A program made the position numbers and the translations under genes. The notes beneath the pieces are model-generated. The model was not told where the DNA came from, did not search any database, and saw only the letters and a list, made by a program, of their open reading frames with translations. Below are positions 24,238 through 30,974 of a stretch of DNA of 33,422 nt, piece after piece. The DNA comes from Prochlorococcus sp. AG-388-D03. GTDB lineage: Bacteria > Cyanobacteriota > Cyanobacteriia > PCC-6307 > Cyanobiaceae. The first letter of the stretch is position 1. Each line of letters opens with the position of its first letter. Where the stretch lies: positions 1 through 33,422 of the forward strand of contig QCGN01000013.1 of NCBI GenBank assembly GCA_003279875.1, written 5' to 3'.

Positions 24238-25290
24238 TTATGCTTCGTTTTTAGAATTAAATCTACAAAAATCAAGTTGATTCTTAATAATTTCGTGATC
24301 TAAATCTTTTCCTATTAGAACAATTTTATTTGATTTTTCATTTTCCCATTCATAATCATCAAGAGAAAAACGTTTACCTGATAAATGAAAAATATGTTTT
24401 CGTTCGCTTTCCATAAACCACAAAATTCCTTTAGCTCTAAAAACATTTTGTGAGATTTGATTATCTAAAAAATTTTGAAACTTCCTTAAAGAAAATGGTT
24501 CACTAGTTTTAAAAGAAACTGATGTGAATCCCTCTATATTATTGTTCAAATCGTGCGAATGAGAAGAGTGATCGTGTGAATGAGAAGAGTGATCGTGTGA
24601 ATGAGAAGAGTGATCGTGTGAATGAGAAGAGTGATCGAGCGGATCTTCATTTTTCTTCATCTTGTCTTTGAATTGAAAAGTATCAGTTTCAAAAAGTCCC
24701 ACACTAATGATTGCTTGTAATCCAACTTTACTATTTGTCGATCTCAAAATTCTTGGTTCTTTTTTTATCCGATTAATATGATTTTCTATTTTAATTAAAT
24801 GCGCATCAGTTACTAAATCACATTTATTTAGTAGTAAAATATCACCATATAAAATTTGAGAGTAAGCAACACTAGTATTTTTTAAATCAAAATCATAGTT
24901 ATCTGAGTCAATTAAAGTAATAATGGAATCTAATCTCACTTTATCTCTTAAATCACCCCCTGCAAAAGTCATTGCTACTGGTAGTGGATCTGCAAGGCCA
25001 GTAGTCTCAACAATTAAATAATCTATTTTTTCAGGTCTTTCTAATATCTTAGAAACAGTGTTTAATAGTTCTCCGTTTATTGTGCAACAGATACATCCGT
25101 TAGTTAATTCGATCATATCTTCAGCAGTTTTTATAATTAATTCATTATCAATCCCTATCTCTCCAAATTCATTAACTAAAACAGCAGTTTTAATACCAAC
25201 TTGATTTTTTAAAATGTGATTTAAAAGTGTAGTTTTCCCTGAACCCAAGAAACCACTAATAATTGTGACAGGTATCAATTTATCAAGCAT
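24238..25290 (-). CDS. COG0523 (CobW/ZNG-type) metal-chaperone GTPase with His-rich repeat
   Basis: A 350-residue G3E GTPase that uses GTP hydrolysis to deliver a metal (zinc, cobalt or others). Motifs are Walker A GFLGSGKT (13-20), NEFGEIGID, the metal-binding GCICC (65-69), ETTGLADP (Walker B region, 95-102) and NKCD (155-158). Between the G domain and the CobW C-terminal domain (about 252-345) lies a His-rich insert, residues 220-246, in which HSSHSHD repeats four times (12 His). The repeat is encoded by a 21-bp DNA tandem. The metal is undetermined: CobW serves B12 synthesis, while His-rich paralogues often handle zinc. It sits 43 bp after the pterin dehydratase gene. Confidence 0.92.
   Translation of the reverse strand: MLDKLIPVTIISGFLGSGKTTLLNHILKNQVGIKTAVLVNEFGEIGIDNELIIKTAEDMIELTNGCICCTINGELLNTVSKILERPEKIDYLIVETTGLADPLPVAMTFAGGDLRDKVRLDSIITLIDSDNYDFDLKNTSVAYSQILYGDILLLNKCDLVTDAHLIKIENHINRIKKEPRILRSTNSKVGLQAIISVGLFETDTFQFKDKMKKNEDPLDHSSHSHDHSSHSHDHSSHSHDHSSHSHDLNNNIEGFTSVSFKTSEPFSLRKFQNFLDNQISQNVFRAKGILWFMESERKHIFHLSGKRFSLDDYEWENEKSNKIVLIGKDLDHEIIKNQLDFCRFNSKNEA
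24553..24636. repeat. 21-bp direct tandem repeat, four copies, coding for HSSHSHD
   Basis: Four adjacent copies of GTGTGAATGAGAAGAGTGATC occupy 24553-24573, 24574-24594, 24595-24615 and 24616-24636. The first differs by one base (GTGCG); the other three are identical. The unit is a multiple of three and encodes seven residues of the GTPase His-rich insert. Nearly identical nucleotides argue for recent slippage or expansion, so copy number may vary between strains. Confidence 0.95.
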
Positions 25291-25333
25291 TAAAAAATTA
25301 TGTTTTGAAGGTATTAAATAATTCTATATTAAA

Positions 25334-25624
25334 TTATTTTTCTAAAATTTGATTTATTTCTGAAGCAATTGTTTGATCTAAATTTGTAATACCTCCTAAA
25401 TCATGCGTACTTAGTTTAATTATTACTTTTGAATATACATTTTCCCAATTGGGATGATGATTATGTTTTTCGCAGATCAAAGCAATCTTTGTCATGAAGG
25501 AGAAGGCTTCTATAAAATTACTAAAATTAAATTCTCTTTCAATATGATTTGAAATAATTTCCCAACCGGGTATCTTGACAACTAATTCTTTTAATTCATC
25601 GCTTTGTAAAAGGTACGGTTTCAT
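25334..25624 (-). CDS. phhB: 4a-hydroxytetrahydrobiopterin dehydratase (pterin carbinolamine dehydratase)
   Basis: A 96-residue protein of the PCD/DCoH family. It has the characteristic core KHNHHPNWENVYSKVIIKLS followed by THDLGGITNLD, with the catalytic His pair and Asp. N-terminal LVVKIPGWEI and FSFMTKIALICE match the family. The known reaction is dehydration of 4a-hydroxytetrahydrobiopterin after aromatic amino-acid hydroxylation; no phenylalanine hydroxylase is in the window. PCD homologues in many bacteria and plants are thought to act in molybdopterin or folate chemistry. It lies between the COG0523 GTPase and YjbQ on one strand. Confidence 0.9.
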   Translation of the reverse strand: MKPYLLQSDELKELVVKIPGWEIISNHIEREFNFSNFIEAFSFMTKIALICEKHNHHPNWENVYSKVIIKLSTHDLGGITNLDQTIASEINQILEK

Positions 25625-25630
25625 TAATAT

Positions 25631-26116
25631 TTAGTATTGCTTTATATCATTATAGATATTTGAAATTTTTTCACCAATAATATGAACATTTATACTTCTT
25701 TCTTTTGGGCTAAATCGATGTTCCCATAAATAAATCGCTTGCCATGTGCCTAGTATGATTTCACCTTCTTGAAAACTTAAAGATAAATTAGTATTAGTTA
25801 AAGCTGTTTTAATATGTGCTGGCATATCGTCCTCTCCTTCTTGAAAATGTTTATAGTAAATTTCCTCTTTATTTTTCGATAAAGAGGTATAGCAATTGTA
25901 GGGAACTAAAGATTGTATGAACTTTTTTAGGTCCTTTAAAACATTTGGATCTGCATTTTCATTTATAGTCAAACTGCAACTTGTATGTAGTGATGTTAAA
26001 TTTAAAATTCCTGAATGAAAATTACTTTTTTGAATAAACCTATTTAAATCTTCAGTAATATTAATGAGGCCTTCTCCATTAGTTATAAAGTTTAATTTTG
26101 AGAAAATCTGTTCCAT
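25631..26116 (-). CDS. yjbQ: YjbQ family protein (UPF0047, secondary thiamine-phosphate synthase-type)
   Basis: A 161-residue protein of UPF0047. It holds the motif TSLHTSCSLTINENADPNVL (about residues 42-61), EGEDDMPAHIKTALT (92-106) and the C-terminal LGTWQAIYLWEHR (122-134), which carry the conserved His and Glu residues. E. coli YjbQ can substitute weakly for thiamine-phosphate synthase, but the physiological reaction is uncertain. It starts upstream of the pterin dehydratase with a 6-bp gap and probably shares its transcript. It is divergent from the M32 carboxypeptidase gene across about 108 bp. Confidence 0.88.
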   Translation of the reverse strand: MEQIFSKLNFITNGEGLINITEDLNRFIQKSNFHSGILNLTSLHTSCSLTINENADPNVLKDLKKFIQSLVPYNCYTSLSKNKEEIYYKHFQEGEDDMPAHIKTALTNTNLSLSFQEGEIILGTWQAIYLWEHRFSPKERSINVHIIGEKISNIYNDIKQY

Positions 26117-26224
26117 AAATATTTAAAGTCATAATCAATATTCTATTATGCATATAGTTTTAAAAAATTTATACTTACATCTAAATTTATGTCTTAAGAT
26201 ATTTGATAATTAATATATACATTT

Positions 26225-27730
26225 TTGGCTGATACTAAATGGAATAAGCTAGGTGCTTATCTAAAAGAAACTCAAATATTAGGCTCAATACAGAGTACAT
26301 TATATTGGGATCAAAATACTGGTATGCCAAAAAAGGGAGCCTCTTGGAGATCTGAACAACTTACGTACATTGCAAAAATACTACATAAAAGAAATTCCTC
26401 AGAAGAGTTCTCAGATTTAATAAAAGGAGCTAAAGATGAATGTTTTGATTGCTCAGGAACATCATCGAGTCAAGAAATTATTCAAAGAAAAAAAAGAAAT
26501 ATTGAACTATTAACCAAAGAATTTAATAGGCAAAATAATCTAGATCCCAAATTAGTCGAATCTCTTGCTAAGGCCAAATCAAAAGGTTATGAAAGTTGGC
26601 AAGAAGCTAAGAAAAAATCAAATTTTAAAATTTTCTTGCCATTTTTTGAAGAGTTAATAAAGTTGCGTATTGAAGAAGCAAACCAAATCTCTGATAAATA
26701 TAGTCCTTGGGAAACTTTGGCTCAACCATTTGAACCTGACTTAACACTAGAGTGGTTAAATAATATTTTTATGCCACTTAAAGAAACTATTCCATCTCTA
26801 TTAAGTGATCTTAAGAAATCAGAAAAATATCAATGGGATTTAAGTCCTAAGTCTCAGCAAGATTTGTGTTCTAAATTACTTGATGAATTTGGAAGAGATG
26901 AAGATCTAGTCGTAGTTGCTAAATCTCCCCACCCTTTCTCTATAACCTTAGGTCCAGATGATTTCAGGATTACTACTAGAATTGTTGAAGGTGAACCACT
27001 CTCAAGTTTTCTAGCTACTGCACATGAATGGGGGCATTCAATTTATGAACAGGGTTTACCTTCTCAAAGTCATCAATGGTTTGCATGGCCTACAGGTCAA
27101 GCAACATCAATGGGTGTTCATGAAAGCCAATCATTGTTTTGGGAAAATAGGATAGTTAAATCAAAATCATTTTCAAAAAGGTTTTTCAAGCATTTTGTTT
27201 CTGAGGGTTGTTCTTTAAATAATCATTTGGAACTTTGGAAATCTATTAATCATTTGCAAGCAGGCTTAAATAGAGTGGAGGCAGATGAATTAAGTTATGG
27301 GTTGCATATTTTAATTAGAACCGAATTAGAAATAGATTTAATTGAAGGAGATCTAGAAGCAAAAGATATTCCATCAGAATGGAATAAAAGATATAAGGAA
27401 CTACTAGGAATTAGGCCATCTAATGATGCAGAGGGCTGTCTACAAGATGTTCACTGGAGTGAAGGAGCTTTTGGATACTTCCCTTCATATTTGTTGGGAC
27501 ATCTTATAAGTGCACAAATCTCTTCAAAAATGGAAAAGGAAATAGGATTAATTGATAATTTAGTTCAAAATGGAGAATATGAAAAAATAATCTCTTGGTT
27601 AAGAACTAATATTCATATCTATGGAAGGTCTGTTAACTCTATGGAGTTAGTGAGAAATGTAACAGGTGAAGAACTAACATCTAATTATTTTATTGATCAT
27701 TTAAGATGCAAGTTAAAAGATTTTTGCTAA
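26225..27730 (+). CDS. Carboxypeptidase Taq-type metallopeptidase (family M32)
   Basis: A zinc carboxypeptidase that trims C-terminal residues, in the cytosol. The 501-residue protein carries the catalytic HEXXH as AHEWGHSIYEQGLP (His267 and His271), then the M32-specific HESQSLFWENRI Glu-ligand motif, and QAGLNRVEADELSYGLHI, and IRPSNDAEGCLQDVHWSEGAFGYFPSYLLG near the C-terminus. All M32 landmarks are present at normal length. The start is a TTG at 26225 (ADTKWNKLGAYLKETQILGS follows); no ATG fits the family start better. It is divergent from yjbQ and precedes ppa by about 60 bp. Confidence 0.93.
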   Translation: MADTKWNKLGAYLKETQILGSIQSTLYWDQNTGMPKKGASWRSEQLTYIAKILHKRNSSEEFSDLIKGAKDECFDCSGTSSSQEIIQRKKRNIELLTKEFNRQNNLDPKLVESLAKAKSKGYESWQEAKKKSNFKIFLPFFEELIKLRIEEANQISDKYSPWETLAQPFEPDLTLEWLNNIFMPLKETIPSLLSDLKKSEKYQWDLSPKSQQDLCSKLLDEFGRDEDLVVVAKSPHPFSITLGPDDFRITTRIVEGEPLSSFLATAHEWGHSIYEQGLPSQSHQWFAWPTGQATSMGVHESQSLFWENRIVKSKSFSKRFFKHFVSEGCSLNNHLELWKSINHLQAGLNRVEADELSYGLHILIRTELEIDLIEGDLEAKDIPSEWNKRYKELLGIRPSNDAEGCLQDVHWSEGAFGYFPSYLLGHLISAQISSKMEKEIGLIDNLVQNGEYEKIISWLRTNIHIYGRSVNSMELVRNVTGEELTSNYFIDHLRCKLKDFC

Positions 27731-27792
27731 AAATTTACTTTATAGAATTTGATTGAGTATGAAGATGTAGGATAAATAAAAATAATTTTTTG

Positions 27793-28380
27793 ATGGCAAA
27801 CCTTAATCAACCTCCTAGTAGAGTTACTCCAAATTTATTGCATATTTTAGATGCTTTTACAGACAGTACAAAATCAGTTGTAAATACAATTGTCGAATTA
27901 AATTCCAATACCATAAATAAATATGAGTTAATTACTGAAACTGGGCATTTGAAACTTGATAGAGTTGGTTATTCATCTCTTGCATACCCTTTTGCTTATG
28001 GCTGTATTCCAAGAACTTGGGATGAGGATGGTGATCCTCTTGATATTGAAATAGTTGGAGTGACAGAACCATTAGTACCCGGTTCAATAGTAGAGTCAAG
28101 AATAATTGGAGTTATGAAATTTGATGATGGGGGAGAAGTTGATGACAAAGTAATTGCTGTACTAGCAGATGATAAGAGAATGGACCATATTCATTCATTT
28201 AAGGATCTTGGAGAACATTGGATTAAAGAGACCAAGTATTATTGGGAACATTATAAAGATCTAAAGAAACCAGGAACATGTACTGTTAATGGCTTTTATT
28301 CAATTGAAGAAGCTGTAAAAGTAATTCAAAATTGTGAATCTAGATACCAAAAGGAAATCGTTCCCAAATTAGTTGATTAA
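27793..28380 (+). CDS. ppa: Inorganic pyrophosphatase
   Basis: Family I soluble pyrophosphatase, hydrolysing PPi to 2 Pi and so driving biosynthetic reactions forward. The 195-residue protein has the family signature D79-G-D-P-L-D84 inside CIPRTWDEDGDPLDIEIVGV, preceded by the YPFAYG strand. Further downstream are VEIVG-type strand, VLADDKRMDHIHSFKDL and FYSIEEAVKVIQNCE. An immediately preceding TTG at 27790 gives an overlapping start; I take the ATG at 27793. It converges with hemC after 7 bp. Confidence 0.96.
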   Translation: MANLNQPPSRVTPNLLHILDAFTDSTKSVVNTIVELNSNTINKYELITETGHLKLDRVGYSSLAYPFAYGCIPRTWDEDGDPLDIEIVGVTEPLVPGSIVESRIIGVMKFDDGGEVDDKVIAVLADDKRMDHIHSFKDLGEHWIKETKYYWEHYKDLKKPGTCTVNGFYSIEEAVKVIQNCESRYQKEIVPKLVD

Positions 28381-28387
28381 TAAAATA

Positions 28388-29338
28388 CTATTTTCCCCTA
28401 TATTGTTCAAATATTTCTGATAAAATTTTATCAGCTCCAAGAAGTTTTAGTTTTTCAGCTAATTTTTTACCAACTTCTTCTGGATAATTAATATTTCCAG
28501 TCGATTCATCTTTAATAAGTCTTTTCCCATCAATGGATGCGACCATTCCTTTTAGATATATTTGATCATTTTGAATACTACTATTAACGCCAATTGGAAC
28601 TTGACATCCACCTTCAAGTTCCCTTAAGAAAGATCTCTCTGCTAAACATCTTTGGCTTGAGACCTTATCTTCTAAGACACTTATAATTTTAAGAACTTCT
28701 TTATCATCAGATTTACACTCTATTCCTAAAGCACCTTGCCCAACGGCATGAAGGGAAATCTCGTTTGGAATAATTTGGTGAATTCTTGATTCAAATCCTA
28801 ATCTTTTTAAACCCGCTGCAGCTAGAATAATACAATCAAATTCTCCAGAATCTAATTTTTCTATTCTTGTAATAACGTTTCCCCTAATGTCTTTGAAATT
28901 AAGATGCGGAAATTTGTATCTTAATTGAGCAAGTCTCCTTAGAGAACTCGTTCCAACAATTGAACCATCAGGCAGACTTTCTAATTGATAGATTTTATTT
29001 TTTTTATTAACTACTAAAGCATCTGAAGGATCCTCTCTTTTTGTAATGCATCCTAATTTAAGTCCATCAGGTAAATTAGTTGGCAGATCTTTTAATGAAT
29101 GCACTGCGATATCCGCATGACCTATTAGCATCTGTGCTTCAAGTTCTTTTGTAAAAAGCCCTTTATCTCCAATTTTTGCTAAAGCCACATCGAGAATTTT
29201 GTCACCTTGTGTTGCCATAGCCTCTATAGATACTTCCACTGTCGGAATATTTATTTCTAATTGTTCTTTAACCCATAATGTTTGAACCATTGCTAATTTA
29301 CTTCTTCTACTAGCTATCCTTAATTTAAATTTAGTCAT
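28388..29338 (-). CDS. hemC: Hydroxymethylbilane synthase (porphobilinogen deaminase)
   Basis: Polymerises four porphobilinogens into hydroxymethylbilane in the heme/chlorophyll pathway. The 316-residue protein has [13 protein letters not shown] (8-20), [10 protein letters not shown] (78-87, catalytic Asp84), [14 protein letters not shown] (127-140), [10 protein letters not shown] (150-159), [10 protein letters not shown] and the dipyrromethane-cofactor cysteine Cys245 in [14 protein letters not shown]. All are intact. It lies 96 bp downstream of rpoD on the same strand and could be read through from it, although the spacer is AT-rich enough to hold a promoter. Confidence 0.97.
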   Translation of the reverse strand: MTKFKLRIASRRSKLAMVQTLWVKEQLEINIPTVEVSIEAMATQGDKILDVALAKIGDKGLFTKELEAQMLIGHADIAVHSLKDLPTNLPDGLKLGCITKREDPSDALVVNKKNKIYQLESLPDGSIVGTSSLRRLAQLRYKFPHLNFKDIRGNVITRIEKLDSGEFDCIILAAAGLKRLGFESRIHQIIPNEISLHAVGQGALGIECKSDDKEVLKIISVLEDKVSSQRCLAERSFLRELEGGCQVPIGVNSSIQNDQIYLKGMVASIDGKRLIKDESTGNINYPEEVGKKLAEKLKLLGADKILSEIFEQYRGK

Positions 29339-29434
29339 TAAAATATAAGTTTAATTTGGTTTAAGGTAAATTCTCATCTATTTTAAGATAATATCTGGCA
29401 ACTTTACAAAGCTAAAAATTTATATTTAACTTTC

Positions 29435-30628
29435 TTATTTAATATATTCCTTTAAAACACCATTTCTGTTTGGATGTCTTAGCTTTCTCAGGGCTTTTGC
29501 TTCTATCTGTCTGATTCTTTCTCTTGTGACATCAAATATTTGCCCTATCTCTTCAAGAGTTTTCATCCTTCCATCATCAATCCCATATCGTAGTCTAAGT
29601 ACATCCCTCTCTCTTGGGCTTAGAGTCGCTAAAACTCCTTCTAAATCCTCTCTCAATAAAGTTTTGGAGACATCTTGTTCTGGGTTCTCAATATCAGCCT
29701 CTATAAAGTCGCCAAGCCTCGAATCCTCTTCTTTACCAATAGGCGTCTCTAGAGAAATTGGTAGCTGAGCACTTTTAGCTATGAATCTTAATTTTTCAAT
29801 TGTCATTTCCATACTTTCAGCTATTTCCTCTTCACTAGGCTTTCTTCCAAATTCTTGACTAAGAACTTTTGTTGTTTTTTTAATCCTAGAAATTGTCTCA
29901 TATAAGTGAACAGGCAATCTGATAGTTCTACTTTGGTCTGCTATTGCTCTCGTTATAGCTTGACGAATCCACCAAGTAGCATAAGTAGAAAATTTATAAC
30001 CTTTTTCATGGTCAAACTTTTCTGCAGCTCTTATTAAACCTAAGCTTCCTTCTTGTATTAAATCTTGAAAAGATAATCCTCTATTCATATACTTCTTAGC
30101 TATGGAGACAACTAACCTTAAATTAGATTGAACCATCTTCTCTTTAGCTCTTCTCCCTAAGAGAAGTCTTCTTCTGAATTTTGAGAGAGGCATGTCTATT
30201 AACTCAGCCCATTCTCTAACTGAAGGGAAATGTCCCTTCTCAGACTCGTATTGAGTAGCTAACTCTTCAAGTTGGAGTAGATCAGCTATTTTTCTGGCAA
30301 GCTCAATTTCTTCATCTGGTCTTAATAATCTTATTCTTCCAATTTCCTGAAGATAAACTCTTATCGAATCCTCGGTGTATATTCCCTTTGGTCCGAGCTT
30401 TATGTTCCCAATAGCTTTAGCCTCTTCATCAGAACCATTGAATTCGTCATTATTCTCGATAATTTCTTTATCCTTAACGGAATTTAGTTGAGTGTTTTGA
30501 ATAGGATCTTGATTTGGAGTAATTTTTTCTTCTTCTCGACCATTTACTAAATTTGAATCAATTTTTTTATTAATTTTTTTCTTAGAGCTAGGACTAGTGT
30601 TTTTTGATTTTGCTGCAACTGGACACAT
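29435..30628 (-). CDS. rpoD: Principal (group 1) RNA polymerase sigma factor
   Basis: The housekeeping sigma-70 factor (SigA/RpoD1). After a low-complexity, Lys/Asn/Glu-rich N-terminus (about 80 residues) come region 1.2 ([16 protein letters not shown]), region 2 with [22 protein letters not shown] and [18 protein letters not shown], region 3 ([15 protein letters not shown]) and region 4 with [25 protein letters not shown] and the helix-turn-helix [22 protein letters not shown]. The 397-residue length without a large region 1.1 insert fits cyanobacterial group 1 sigmas. The ATG at 30628 has a strong AAGGAG six bases upstream, which decides this start. Confidence 0.95.
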   Translation of the reverse strand: MCPVAAKSKNTSPSSKKKINKKIDSNLVNGREEEKITPNQDPIQNTQLNSVKDKEIIENNDEFNGSDEEAKAIGNIKLGPKGIYTEDSIRVYLQEIGRIRLLRPDEEIELARKIADLLQLEELATQYESEKGHFPSVREWAELIDMPLSKFRRRLLLGRRAKEKMVQSNLRLVVSIAKKYMNRGLSFQDLIQEGSLGLIRAAEKFDHEKGYKFSTYATWWIRQAITRAIADQSRTIRLPVHLYETISRIKKTTKVLSQEFGRKPSEEEIAESMEMTIEKLRFIAKSAQLPISLETPIGKEEDSRLGDFIEADIENPEQDVSKTLLREDLEGVLATLSPRERDVLRLRYGIDDGRMKTLEEIGQIFDVTRERIRQIEAKALRKLRHPNRNGVLKEYIK

Positions 30629-30634
30629 AATGGA

Positions 30635-30640
30635 CTCCTT
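30635..30640 (-). promoter_or_regulatory. Strong Shine-Dalgarno site of rpoD
   Basis: Reverse-strand AAGGAG lies six bases from the rpoD ATG at 30628. Most starts in this window have little or no Shine-Dalgarno complementarity, so this near-ideal site stands out and fixes the start codon. Confidence 0.75.
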
Positions 30641-30767
30641 TCTACGGTGAATTTAACTAGGTAAAATTTTATTTAGGGCAATTTTATACAATTAGTAGTA
30701 AAAATTTGCCTTAAGGATTAGAAGAACTAACACACAAAAATTGGGAATAGATAAAGTTTTTTTTAAA

Positions 30768-30796
30768 TTGTTGAAAAATTTAAATAGTGTTATAGA
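30768..30796 (+). promoter_or_regulatory. Candidate sigma-70 promoter for priA (and leader ORF)
   Basis: TTGTTG (30768-30773) and TATAGA (30791-30796) are separated by exactly 17 bp, close to sigma-70 consensus. A start near 30803 would give about 155 nt of leader before the priA start at 30958, including the small ORF at 30876-30974. Confidence 0.5.
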
Positions 30797-30875
30797 TTAC
30801 CTAAAGTAAAAAGGTCTTGGGATTTCTCAGACTGGCAGATCAATTTTTGAATTTTCACTCAATGATCAAAGCTTC

Positions 30876-30974
30876 ATGTCTCCCTTAAGAACAGGATACT
30901 TACAATGTGCAAAAACACTTTGTGGAATGTTCAACAATCCAATACTAAGAAAAAGTTTTGAAGCCGGCAAGTAA
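30876..30974 (+). CDS. Possible 32-residue leader ORF overlapping the priA start
   Basis: An ATG at 30876 opens a 33-codon frame starting MSPLRTGYLQCAKTLCG and ending FEAGK with TAA at 30972-30974, so it overlaps the priA TTG start by 17 bp. The frame remains open upstream to about 30810 without another good start codon. The peptide has two Cys and no membrane span. It may be a chance ORF, a leader peptide coupling translation to priA, or a small protein. Only its position relative to priA and the promoter supports it. Confidence 0.3.
   Translation: MSPLRTGYLQCAKTLCGMFNNPILRKSFEAGK

Larger units (their letters stand above)
30629..30957. other. 329-bp divergent rpoD-priA control region
   Basis: This is the only spacer over 300 bp in the window. 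On the reverse strand it holds the rpoD leader, with TATAAA at 30683-30688 as a possible -10 and a flanking near-palindrome, GGCAATTTTA (about 30678-30687) against TAAAAATTTGCC (30699-30710). On the forward strand it holds a candidate priA promoter (30768-30796) and a short ORF from 30876 that runs into priA. I see no tRNA, known riboswitch or terminator hairpin in it. Confidence 0.6.

Noticed and set aside
24553..24636. CRISPR-like repeat array
   Set aside because: The repeats are 21 bp, directly adjacent with no spacers, and in frame within a protein gene. It is a coding tandem repeat.
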